A stretch of 64,000 bases of DNA from Verrucomicrobiaceae bacterium (lineage in GTDB: Bacteria; Verrucomicrobiota; Verrucomicrobiia; Verrucomicrobiales; Akkermansiaceae), in contig JAIYDP010000272.1 in NCBI GenBank assembly GCA_027487435.1, forward strand, positions 51,815 to 115,814, read 5' to 3'. The notes under the pieces are model-generated. The model had not been told where the DNA came from. It made no database searches and was given only the letters and a program-made list of their open reading frames with translations. Positions 11,180-22,897 of the stretch are shown here, one piece after another. Position 1 is the first letter of the stretch. Every line of letters begins with the position of its first letter. Both the position numbers and the translations under genes were made by a program.

Positions 11180-12503
11180 ATGTCGGCCAACTTTGAAACT
11201 CTGTACAACAAGCGGTCAAAGAAGCCACGTCAAGATGTCGTTGCTTGGTTTCAAGAGAAGAATGATAGGTCTCTGCGGCTGTTCTGAAATTGACGCTCGA
11301 AGCTCTTACGATGGGGTGTGCCACTTTGCGGGCAATTCGCATGAAAATTTCAATAACAGGTGGACCGATGATGACATCGAGGACTTCAGCAATTCAGTTC
11401 TGGAGTCTGGGGAATCTATTATGTCGCTCGATCTCTCGTACAATCAGATAACGACGAAGGGCTGTTCTGCGATCTCAAATCTCATAACCGTACGAAGCGT
11501 CTGCGATTCCTCACTCATCAGATGTGTGCAACACTTCGCTCGATTGATATCTCATACAATGACATTGGGCCCGAGGGGGCAGTCACGCTGGCAGATGCAC
11601 TCGGCTCTAGCCCATCTGTTCAGTGGATCAACATCTCGGGCAATCAAATAGGCGACAAAGGGGGCCTTAGTTTCGCGAAAGCAATCACTGTGCCTGTGCG
11701 ACCTCATCTTCTGACCCCTCAGCAAAACCTGCGAATTCGACAGCTTAACGTTTCGCATTGCCAAGTTGGGATTGCAGCATACAGCGCCATTTGCATTGCA
11801 GTTTCATCCCATCCTGCCATGGAGTATCTTTTTCTTGACAACCCGGCCCTGCCTGGCAATGCGCAGGTGGAGGCACAGCCTCTCTTTCTGATAGAAGCAG
11901 AGCCATGCTGCTGCTGCGATTGCCAACATGCTGAAGAAGAATCGATCTTTGGTCCATTTGTCCATCAAAAAGACAGGACTTCGAGACGACTCGTTCCATG
12001 AAATCGCTTTCGTGTTGGCCAGGAATAATCAGAGTTTGGCGTCGATTGACTTCTCTTCGTCTGTCTGCTCTATCTGCTGATTGACTTCAACAGAAACGCG
12101 CTGACCGAGATGTGTGGCGAAGACGTGATGGAGCTTGTGAAGCGCAACACTTCTCTTTTTAGCGTCCGCCTCAGCCATAACCGAATAGCCGGCAACGGCG
12201 CCATCAAACTCGCTCAAGGGATCTCTTCGAATAGCTCTCTGAAGGAGTCGTCTATTCTGTTAGATATACTCAAGCTGCAGGCTTGATGTGTCCTTCAATG
12301 GCATCAACGATCACGGGCTGGTTACGTTGCTTACTTCCATTCTGAAGGGCGCCTCGATGTCCCTCGTTAATCTGTGGGGAAATCACTTTGGCGAGCAGGG
12401 GGGTGCCGCGCTAAAGAAATGCATCGAGTTGAACTGTTTCGAACGCAGCGACACTCTCGTCCAAGTTGTGGATGGAAAGTGTCTCGTTGCTCTCAAGAAT
12501 TGA
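11180..12503 (+). CDS. Ribonuclease-inhibitor-type leucine-rich repeat protein
   Basis: ATG at 11180 begins with MSANFETLYNKRSKKPRQDV. Several exons then carry repeats of the RI class: IMSLDLSYNQITTKGCSAI, SIDISYNDIGPEGAVTLADA, QWINISGNQIGDKGGLSFA, LNVSHCQVG, VRLSHNRIAGNGAIKLA, DVSFNGINDHGLVTLL and LVNLWGNHFGEQGGAALKK. This LxLxxNxIxxxGxxxLxxxL pattern gives a horseshoe of about 28-residue repeats, used for protein binding (NLR, RanGAP and Tonsoku-like repeats). No NACHT, Ran-GAP catalytic residue or other effector is visible. Short introns separate the exons (for example around 11300-11330, 11489-11520 and 12075-12095). Stop TGA 12501-12503. It is of a different LRR class from the giant gene further right. 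Confidence 0.7.
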
Positions 12504-12594
12504 GCAGAATTGTACAATGTGAACGTGTATAAATAGACACACATCAGATAAACCGAAATCATTAAACTTGGCAACGCTTAATTGCTTTGTGCCT

Positions 12595-15245
12595 TCAACT
12601 CCGAGCGAATAAGGTCTTTGTGTTCACGTCCGTTCGGCTTCGAACAACTGGCAATGATCCATTGACCGGACTAAAACTGACTTTTCGGCTGCTTGTCGCA
12701 TCGTTCCAGGCCGAGACGTCTGAGCTCTTGTCGCCGACAGCGTCTTCAGGTTCTGCAGAATCGATGCGCAGTCGCTGCTTCGTCGGGCTGAGCGAGTCCA
12801 CGAGAAAAGATGCGTCTCCCTCAACTGGGCGTGAGTGATGGGAGTTATGGCTGTGATGAAGCTTTTGATGGGCCTGCAGGGGCACAAACGACTCTGTTGA
12901 CGTTTTGTACGGCTGTCCATCCAACCCCGTCGATACGCCAGCAGCTCGTTTTACAACGAAGCCTGGGGCCGTGGAGGACTGAGCAAAGCGAATGGACCGA
13001 ACTGGAGCAAGAGGGGATATATTTGGGGAGAGGTTTGATGCAGGCGCGGTAGCAAGAACTCTGTTCTCATCAATTTTTGTCAGTTCGGTGCACCCACCGA
13101 ACATGAAATGGTTGGTCAGATGGGGGAAGAGTGATTGGGAGCTCGTTGTGGTGGCAGCCAGTCCTAGGGCGATGAGAACAAGAGAATCAAATATGATATC
13201 GCACCACGAGGTCGCTGCGCTCTTCAAGGGGTTCTTGCAGACGACCCGCCCACAAGCTAGGCATCGATACAGAAGCTGAAATGTTTCAACGAGGCTCTGC
13301 CCTGCATCTTGGTAAGACGCATGGCCGGCAAGCTGAGCCCGTTGAGGAGAAATGCTTTTCGCAAACGGAGAGCTCTCTGGCTGCCTCCGCAACGCTTCAA
13401 TCTCACCGCGATCTGCTTTTCCTGTGATGGCATCACGGAGACGCTCAAGAGCGCTCTGAATCGAAATCGAAGCCTCAGACCGGTCCTTTGAAAGTTCATC
13501 AATCCGACTTGAAACCTCCACTGACAAATGCTTCAATATTTGTTCGCAATAGGAGACGTCTGCTTTCGAGTCAAGATCGCCGAGGGACGCCTTTTCTCCG
13601 AGACCTTGCTCAAGAACGACGAGCGTCGAGTACAGACGGTCGATGGACGCCGTGTGCTTTTCGACTTCTGCAACAAGGGGCTGCCACTCGGATGGGTTGA
13701 CGTGGACAAAAGTGTGCGCATCAACGCTTCGGCTGACGCTCTTTTCAAAATCGGACAACTGCTGTCGGAACTCATCCCTCTTCGCAACCAGCTGCTCTGG
13801 ACGATGGGAGGCACGCGATGAGCTTAAAAATCAAAACTGAACAAGAGAGATCCACCCCTTCATCGTAGACGAATCTGAGGACTGTGGGTCTCCATTTCGA
13901 TGTTGAGAACTCAAAGACCTCAAAGATGCCTCTAGTACATCCATGCGGCCATCAAATTTGTGTGACAAGAAGGCATCCAATTCTGTTTGCATATTCTTTG
14001 ATGTCCCCTGAGCAATGTCTTTGGCCTCTTGCCTTGTAATTCTTGCAGACGTCAACAATCATGAAGAAAGGCTCACGCTTGAGATGCAAACTTGTTCTGG
14101 ACCTTCTCAAGCCGCTCTACTGCCTTAGCAAGCCTCTTCATTTCCGTTTCCATCCCACAAATGGTTGAAGTGATGTCGGTGAAGAATCCAAGCACTTGTT
14201 CGTGTTCATCTCCGTTAGGAGCGTCAGGCGATGTTGCCAGAACCTCCGCATCAGAAGCGCTCGCTTGATGACTATCAGAGAGAGAAGATGCAACGCCTGA
14301 GGAAGAGCTTTCTGAGATTGTATTCGAAGATGGAGCACTTGATTGGGTAAGCTCAGTCAACCTAGACGATGGAGTGACAGTATCTGCGCTGACAACGGCA
14401 GCATCTCCGACCTCTAGGTTCTCTGAAGCAGGAGATTGTCGTGCTTCAAATGTGTCGACTGAAGGGGCTTCTTCCCGCAGAGCGGGAGCGCTGTTCAAAG
14501 AGGTAAGTCCTCTTTCATCTCCGAATGGTGCAGCCTCTTTAGTAGCACTCAACTGCTCTGGTTGTTGCTCTTCAGCAATGGCTGTCAAAGTAGGCATAGC
14601 AGCCGCTTTGGCGGACGCTGATGAGGACTGAGACTGAGGGTCATCAACCTGCATATTAAGCAGATGGGTAGGGTAAGAACGCAGTACCCTCAGCTGAGAC
14701 CAAGATTCGGCTGATCGCTTCAAGCCATGATTAAGACTTGAAACCTTCTTCAGCTCGCGCTCAATCGCTGCTGTGTCGACTTCAAGCCTGTACAGCCTTG
14801 CCAATGCTTGGTCAAGATCCTTCTTTTGGACTGTCTCAGGTTGTTCGCCTTTGACCTTGACGACCATCCGCTCGCTAGATTCTAGCTTCGACATCTCGCG
14901 CTTCATAGAACTTTCGACAGACGCTAACTTGAGCGCAGCCGCTTCAACTTTGGGCTGAATTCTAGAAACAGATTCCTTGGCTTCTGCTATAGCGGAATCA
15001 GCAGCTATCCGCCACTGCTCCATTGACATTATTTTCAAGTTTACCCTATCTGAAAGTGACTCCAGTTGCTGCATTCGAGATGAAAGTGGGTCGATCGCCT
15101 GCTGTATGAGATCCTTTACGCGATCCTCGGTGATAAGAGATGAGAGAGACTCTTTCGAAGAGACAGCGTCCAATCGAATGCTCTCAAGGATCTGGGAAAG
15201 CACGCTATCGTCAACACTGAGGGAGAGCAACGGGCGCTTCGCCAT
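12595..15245 (-). CDS. Coiled-coil DUF4795 protein, QRICH2/C16orf96-like
   Basis: Two apparent ORF groups are one gene. A 50-nt intron (14091-14042) joins VQNK to ITRQEAKDIAQG, and a 33-nt intron (13855-13823) joins STMKG to SSRASHRPEQLV. The three exons (1154, 186 and 1228 nt) sum to 856 codons including the stop. The start is placed at ATG 15245 (MAKRPLLSLSVDD); an in-frame ATG at 15365 would add a hydrophobic leader that this family does not have. The protein is mainly coiled coil (positions about 40-220), then an acidic Ser/Thr/Ala-rich linker, then a second coiled coil ending AITGKADRGEIEALRR and, further on, CLACGRVV. The KADRxExE...CLxCxR signature is that of DUF4795, found in QRICH2, which is needed for sperm flagellum assembly. 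An extra small intron within the last exon cannot be excluded. Confidence 0.6.
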
Positions 15246-15438
15246 GATGGTTGCACTTTGGAGCGAACTCCGACTTTTGAGGAAGCAGCAAATCACCAGA
15301 GGTACAGCAGATAAAACTAGGAAAAGAAGTAAAAAGCTATCCCGAAAGAGTCGACGCCTCTGCATTTAAGCGGAAATTAGCCCGCAACAACTAAAAATAA
15401 TCTCTAAAATCATTTGTTAGAGTAACATCAAACTGCTG

Positions 15439-18400
15439 ATGGCTAAGTTTGAGTTTTTCAATTTATTAGAAGGTAGCTTGCGCCTTCTTTTTGTCTGAAG
15501 CGTAGACCGCGTTCGCAATCGATGGGTCAGTATTGCAGCCGTGTTTCTTATTCCAATCACTCTCATCAATCTGCTCCTCACTGGACGGCTGACATTTTCT
15601 GTGGATCCAGCAAGTTCCGTCAAGCCATCCAATGTATCTTTGGCAAAGGAGTCACTGATTTGTTACAGGTTGAGGTCATCCTTGGAAAAAACCAACCAGT
15701 TGTGATCAGTTCGCGTTTCGATGATCCTCTTCGCGCCAGGGTGACAAATGAGTTTGGATATCCGTTGACTGGAAGGAACGTCTCTGTAAATATCACTTCG
15801 TTCGTGCCCTCCGACGACTTCTCTGTCTGCAATCGTCCAGCTACATCGCTCGAGTTCGAACTTGGCGCGAGCTTGTGCCAAGTCTCCCTCGAAAACCGCC
15901 AAGTCCTAACCGACTCTGCGGGCATCGCCACATTTAGCGAACTTTACATCTCCACTGTTGCGACTGGTACGGACAATATTTCCCTTCCTGATGGAGTCAG
16001 GAATATTCTCAATGACAATATTCTCAGGCACCATCACACAGAACGTTCGTTTGACAGGAATATCTCCCTCCATCAGCGTCCGCCCCGTCGGCTTCGCGCC
16101 CGAAGTCGTGTACATCTCCAATCTCATCTCCCCTACACCGCGGGTACGAGTGACGAGTCCGACAGGTGCCCCTGTGTCGGGTGTCCGAGTCGTGTTGCGC
16201 ATTTTAACGTCATCGGAAAAGCTTCCTGTCGCAGCTCCTTACATTATCAAGACGAGAGCGTCGCTGTCTGTGAAGTCACAGTACCGCTTCACAACCCTCA
16301 CTGGCGACATCGCCTTCACTGACTCCGATGGGGTCGCGTCCTTCTCTGAAGCTGCAGTGACCGGCACCACCTCTCGGTCCGTCATTTTTGAGTTTGTTGC
16401 AGGTGGAAAATTGGCCCTATGGAACAAGGTGATTGATCTCGCGGAGCATAGGGTGATATTCGACACTCTAGTGTCCCCAAGCCCTTCTTCAGATGGCGTG
16501 TACAGCCTCCGCTCAAGCTTTCAATTTGATGCCGCCAATCCTGCCGTCACGACTGTTGTCGAAGGCTCCACTCTCATCCCATTTGTCGTGTCAGTTCTGC
16601 TGGCGGCAAATTCGTCCGCCCCTCTGCCTGCGAAAGGGCGTCGCGTGATTGCTCGTGCTGTCCCAACTGTTGTCCCAAACGACCCCGATGCCAGCGCATC
16701 TTCTGACTTTGAGCGCACGCAAATTCAGCAGAGGCGGCGGTTACCGCTCATAGAGTTCAAGGAGTTGCGCAACGCTGTTAGCTCGAGCGCTGACACGATT
16801 GGCCTTGCTCTCTTCGAGAAGCTGCAATTTTCGGTTGATGGCAACGCCGGCTACTACTACATTCAATTCACGTGTGCCGCCGCTTGTTTAAAATGACCCT
16901 ATACAGAGTTGATGGCATCACAGTGTTGACGTCTCGCCTTATCCGTGTCGTCTCATCCGTCTCCGCCATCTCCATCCTCCAAACGGCGAGTTATCTCCGG
17001 GTCGTCGGAGCGCGCAATTGCTCCCTCCCCTCCACGCGGCACCCGCTCTTTGAAGTTTGAGTCCATCACTTGCTTGCACTCAGGCGCGCATAGGAAATAT
17101 TCGCTATCCCAAATTTACCTTCACGGTGTGACGTTGGTGATGTATTTTTTGGTGGGTTTGAGCAGACGCTATATTTTGTTGTAGCCAACGATGCTGGACA
17201 AGGTGAAGATTGATGTTCTCATCAGATGTCCTGATCCTAACAGCTCTCGCACGAAAGGACGTTTACGTTGAAGTTGTTTCAAATGCTCTCGTCCGGCCAC
17301 GAAGCTCTGACCTCCCGGTCATGCTCTCGCAGAGCAGCACCCCATCGGAGTGACGTGCTTGTCGAGTTGACACTGACGCTACAGTTTCAACGGCGTGGCA
17401 ACTTTGAAGCAGGTGGCGCTGCAAATTTTTACGGAGATCCATCCACAGCCGTTCGTGTATGATGTCCTCGTCGACGGCGTGCGGGTGCAGCGTCGAGTTC
17501 TCTATGTCAACAACTCCCGCATTGCGTCCCTTCCGGCTGTCAAGAAATGATGCCATTCTCTCCTCACCACTCAGCGTTGTGGAATTGATGCCACCGTCGC
17601 CCTTATGCTGCTTGCGCTGCCTCCAGAAGAGTTCGCCGCACAGAGGACGATCCCTTCATTTCCTCTTGTTCGGGTGCGCACATTACAAGCACCCTGCTTA
17701 AGCTGACCCGTGAGGCGATTAATTCCACGTTTCAGCCTGCCGTGGGGCGTGTCATTTGCTTCTCTTATGAAGTTGTCAACCCTCCGAACGATGCATCCCC
17801 ATTCCTTGCTGCTGCGTTAGGCCGAAGAGAGGCTCTGCGGCGAATTAATACGACGTTTGACTCAAGCGAAGGGCTCGATAAATTGCAAGCGCAGGGGTGC
17901 AACGTCACTGACAATGACGGATTTGTTTTGTTTAAGACTCTGAACGTACCTTACGGTGCCGCTTTAGTCTAGCGTTCCTTACGTGACAGGTGGGGTTCGG
18001 ATATTCTTTCACTTTGAAGATATCACAACTAACTATATCACGAACGAAGCGACGAAAGAATGTCTCCAGTTGTCCCAATACAGCCCTCCACAGACCCCAA
18101 AGACTTACAGCGATGTGACATTTTCCAGTATCATCAAGTCAACCAGATTGCTGATTCTGCAGTCATTCGGATGGAGATAGCCGTTTCGGATGTCCCACTG
18201 ACCTCGTCAACGTTTGTTTCTGCTGGGGCCCCAGCAGTGATCAAAGTTCGTGCTGGCGTTGTCAGTCTGCTGACGCGTAAGGCTACGACTTACTTCTTCA
18301 ATGAGTTTTTGAGTGCTGAAGTCAAGGCGACAGGCGTCGCCTGCTACTTTGCAATTAATCTCAAGCCTCCCCTATCATTTGACGATGTCGGATTGGAGGT

Positions 18401-21400
18401 CACAGCGGAAACAAATCTTGATGGTTCCTTCCCTCTTTTGCCTCTCCATTCCCGTAACTCAAAAGGGTTTGCAGAAGCAACGCTGACCCCGTCGGCAGGA
18501 ATTGCTGGCATCTACGATATCACAGTCATTTCTCACTTGTCTGACAAGTCTTTATGCACCAGGTCGACTGTGGTGGCTTCTCCGAACAGTTTTCAATCCG
18601 AGCCATCATCTCAAGTTCTCTCACATCGTGCGGAGGCCTTACTCGTGCAGCCCCTTTCGACAATTGCACACTCGCTGGGGAATTCCTTGCAATTGCTGCA
18701 ACAGATTTTCCCCGAGCGCAGGCCATGACGATCGAGAATGACCCCTTGACAAACCTGTTGGCCGCACGATCGTCTGCTCTGTACATTTCTGATCGCTTAA
18801 CTTTGAGGCCGTGCGTGATTGGTGCAAACGCTCTACGTTTTGGCTGACCCTCTAGGCGCCACTGGTCGCCTAACCCTTGTTCGCTCGCCTTTGACTCAAA
18901 ACGCTGTCTACGGTGCAGGCTCGATGTTCCATTCCCCGTTCGTCCTGAATTTGACCAACATTGTCAATGCACCTGTCCGACGCCAAGTCATTCTCGCCTA
19001 CCCACAAGTTAGACTGTGTCCAGCCTCTTATTGACATCTATTGTAGCGGCTTTCTTCATCTGGCGTGTGGCTCTACGACCGCACGTCATCACTCAGAGGT
19101 GCGTCTGCAGTCACCTCAGACTCCGGTGTGGCAACATTTTCGTCCCTTGGGATTGATTTCGCGTCATCCTTGTCCCTCCGCATCATCTTTCAAACCACTG
19201 ACGGCGCCCTCACTGCAGCTACAGTCTCATTTCAAGTGCATGGGGGCATCACGGCTGAATTTGCCAGCGGGTCTGGAGAGGACGTCAGCGCTGCGTTTGC
19301 ATCCGCTCTCACTCTCACCCTCACGGCGGCCTTGGCGGCTGAGAACGTCGCCGATGTGCCTTATCTTGACCTGAGCGGCTGGTGCCCTCCACCGCTCGCT
19401 CTTACCTCCAGCACGGCAACTGTCGACTTTAACCTCGCGCAGAGCTGTTCGACGGCTACGACGGCCTTCTCCTCCATTGCGGTGGCAGGGACGGGCTTCT
19501 TAGCCCTAAGCGCCCGCATTGGGCTCGCTGCTGAGTCTTCCGTGCCCTGGGCCAGCGCATCCTTGGCCAATGTCATAGAAGAGTCCGCTATTTATTCGAC
19601 ACTGAACACAACGAGCATTGCAATTTCCGCGTCTCTTCGCTTCACTCTCTTCCCTCACACCATTGTCGTCCTTTCGGTGCCGTCCCTCGTTGAGCTCTTA
19701 GTCCCATTCGAAATCGAGGTTCAGGTCCTCTCTGACAGCTCCGCAAGTCTCCCCTTTGTCCCCGTCATCGTTTCCATCGCCCAGACCCCGACCTTCTCCG
19801 TCATCACAACCCTCTTCAGCGGCAACTCGTCGACGTTTTTGGACGTCACAGACGCCAAAGGAATCGCCAAAATGAACGTCACGTTCGATTCAATAGACCC
19901 CACCGCACCGCTCCGCCTCGCCTTTTCCTCCCATTCAGCCGCTGCCTCCCTCTCCTCCTTGATATCCATCACCCATCAAGTTCAACGTATCGAAATTTTC
20001 TCTTCCCTTTCACCAAACCTGCGCAATGAATTTGTCACAGTCCCCGTCGGCACCCCCTCGGCCATACATCCCCTCGGCTTCATCGACGCCGAGTTCTCCA
20101 TCAGGGCGATGAAAATCACGTCCGTCCGCTCCGCAGACCGTACCCAAATTGTCAATCCGACCCTCAAGTTCCTCGACGCCACAGGCTCCGCAACGATCGT
20201 TCCAAATCTCACCTTCCTCTCTAATCGGCTCAGATTGACCCGGCGCGGGTCCGTTTGTTTCTTCTCGACGCCCGCAACACAACCCTCACCTCCGTTGCTT
20301 ATTTTGTCCCTCGAAGGACGCGTAAACGCCTTACTCCTTTCCCTTCTCAACCAGCCCAGAGTTTCAGGGTAACGACGTCTACTTGCTGTCGGGTATTTCA
20401 TTCGACCCTGATGTCCCTTCGGGCCTGTACCGCGTGATGTATGAGTACCGCGGCCGCTACGCGATTGAGGCGCAGGAGATGTACTTGGACAACAACGTCT
20501 TCCTCGTCTCCTCCTTCCTCTCCCCCCTCTACATTTTCCTCTTCTTCTCTCTCACGCCCGTCCCCCTCCTCTTCTCCGCCAATATCTTCCCCTCCCACAG
20601 GAGCCGGTTCATATTCCCCCTCGTGCTGACCGCAGCTCTTGGCGGCGCCTCTTACATCTACGCGTCCTCCACCTCCCCCGACTCGTCAGTCAGCTCCGCC
20701 CGCGAGATTTTCGCCCAATTGCAGACGGTTGCGCTGCTGGCAGTCGTCGTTCTGCTGATCGGGACCCTCATCGTCGAGCGATTCGGTCGCTCTTGGCGGG
20801 CGTTTGGCTTCACCTCGAAATCTAATCTAATTCTGTCAGGGTCATTGGGCAGCTGGCGTATCGGCCATTTTTTGAGGTCCAAATCTATCGCGGCGAGATG
20901 GTACTCAGCCGATACATCAACTCCGAGTCGCTGCTTCCCGTTGATGACAGCTACTTCTTCCGCAAGCTGCCCCCGCTGGCAATGCATTTTATCCCCTCGC
21001 TGAGCGTCGCAGGAACTTCCTGAGCGAGTCGTTCTGAGGGGCAAGACGACGCGCGCTGAGAAGTGGCTTATTAGTGCCAGATGGGCCATCCGCAGCGCCG
21101 TTGTTTGTTATCGTCCCTTCCCTCTCCACTGCCTCACTCTTGAGGGGTGAAATGGACCGCCCGCAGTCGCTACCGCGCCTCCATCATTCGCTCCCTCAAC
21201 CTGCGCTCTAAATACGGCCGTTCTACCGACTTCTTCTTTCCACAGCGCCTCCTCCTCGGCATCGTCCTCTGCGTCGCGTTCATTGTCATCGGCTCCTTTG
21301 GTGCGTATTGGGTCACCTCCTACGTCGTCACTCTCCTCACCGTCGCGCGCTCCGCTTTCGTTCAGGATTTGGTCAGCGAAAACACTGCATTGTCCCTCCT

Positions 21401-22743
21401 CACAGCCGCAGCTGCGGCTTGAATCTGGCGCTGACCCGCGCGCTGTCCAGCCCTCCAGGTGAATCTTGCACAACTATTTAACCTCTCGTAGCGCAACGAC
21501 CGAAGGTGGCATCTCGCTGTCCCTCATTTTTTTTCATTTCAATCGCCGCGTGTTTACGCGGGGCATTACTTTTTATCAGGACTTCCTCGACGCAATCTCC
21601 TTCAGCTCCAATGCGGCCGTCCTCGCTGCATCCGCGACAATGGGTGCTATCATTTTTTTCATGGCGGGACGAATTCGATTTGATGTCTTCCATGTCAGTT
21701 GAGTCTTACATCAGAAGATGCTTGAGATGCGAAAGGGCAGGATGTCATTCGATCGACACAGCGTCGGCCTGCAAAACGCGTCGTTTTACGCCGGCTACCA
21801 GACGGGGTGACCCCTCAGCTCTCGCCTCTTACACAAACAGGATGATAGCCCTCTCTTGGGTCCTCCTCTTCGTCGCCTCATTCCTCCTCACCTTCGCCAT
21901 CATGTGGGGTCCAGTTTCTCGCCTCTTGCGTGCGGCTCTTCAGGTTCCCCTCGCCGCGGGGCTTGCTGCTTTCTTGCTCATGGAGCTGCTCGTCAGAGTG
22001 TACTGCTTTACTCATGTCGAGGCTCACTCGTTCCCCAGTGCCAACAAACTCACCGTCCGCAACGGAAGGATTCGAAATCGCTCCATATTCGCAGTTTATG
22101 AGTTCGTCTCGCTCTTTTTCAATTTGTACTGCGACAGCCCTCTCGTCAGTAACCATTCAGGGGTTCGTCTGCTGCTCTGGGCCTCGTGCGTGCAGTCATT
22201 GCGGTCACACGGCTTTTGCTCCGATCTTCTCGCCTCACATCGTCAAGCTACTTCAAGCCGCTCGATCTTGGCAGAGTTGCTTACGAGGCGGCTTTGTATT
22301 CAGCAGCTGCTCATTCGTCCGCCCCTACAGTTGCCATGATCAACAGAATTGCTATTGGTCTCTTGAGATACTGTCTGGCTTATCTTGCAGAGCTGGACCA
22401 CAGGCGGAATGTAAGGCGGACAAAGCCAGCAATTGCAGATCCGCAAGACCTCGCAGCAGAGAAGAAATTTGTCGCAAAGAGGCTCATTTATCGACGGACT
22501 CTTAGCCACCTACACTTGCTTGCCCTGCGACTCATGGTAAATTGGAAGGAGCTTGGGGCCAGGAAGCACTTGATTGGCGACAGCGAGCACATGAAAGTCG
22601 TCGAGGAGCAACGGCGAGCGCTGTTGATGGCTATTTCAAATCGTCTCAACAATTTTGACGATGTGAAACCAGTGCCGCCTCCCGTAACAGAGGAGAAACC
22701 TCGCCGAGTGATTGGGGCGAGAAGAAAGAGTTTAGCGTTTTGA
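15439..22743 (+). CDS. Large multi-pass membrane protein with repeated invasin/Ig-like ectodomain
   Basis: Start ATG 15439 (MAKFEFFNLLE). A 33-nt intron joins to a membrane helix (WVSIAAVFLIPITLINLLL), and a 36-nt intron at about 15631-15666 leads into the ectodomain. Over some 4.7 kb the sequence repeats beta-rich modules with the signature tDsxGxAxF: TDSAGIATFSELYIS, TDSDGVASFSEAAVTG, TDNDGFVLFKTLNV, TSDSGVATFSSLGI and TDAKGIAKMNVTF. This signature is typical of invasin/intimin (Big_1) and related Ig-like domains. From about 20490 there are at least six hydrophobic helices (FLFFSLTPVPLLFSANIF, FPLVLTAALGGASYIYAS, TVALLAVVVLLIGTLIV, LLGIVLCVAFIVIGSFG, AISFSSNAAVLAASATMGAI, WVLLFVASFLLTFAIMWG). 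The tail is cytosolic and basic, ending RRVIGARRKSLAF. Exons are cut by many mini-introns not all resolved. Role unknown; a surface adhesin, sensor or channel-like protein is possible. Confidence 0.65.
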
Positions 22744-22897
22744 GACGGCAAATGTTGCTGGCGTTGTGTTGGCACGGCAAATGTCGAACTGGCGACGTTG
22801 AATTCGGGAGGCAAGCCTGGAAATAACACTGTACATGCGGGATACGAAAACAAGTACATTGACACCACATGAAAAGATAAAAACGTTGATTCGGCAA
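22744..22897. other. Short convergent intergenic region
   Basis: 154 bp between the stop codons of the membrane-protein gene and the giant LRR gene. No gene or recognisable hairpin; it must hold both 3' untranslated regions and polyadenylation signals. The string tggcgttgtgttggcacggcaaat contains a nearly repeated ggcaaatgt element (about 22747-22790), of unknown meaning. Confidence 0.5.

Noticed and set aside
20010..20601. Long open frames on the minus strand opposite the membrane-protein gene
   Set aside because: They mirror GC-rich coding exons on the plus strand, have no family motifs, and the plus strand shows membrane helices and Ig-like signatures.
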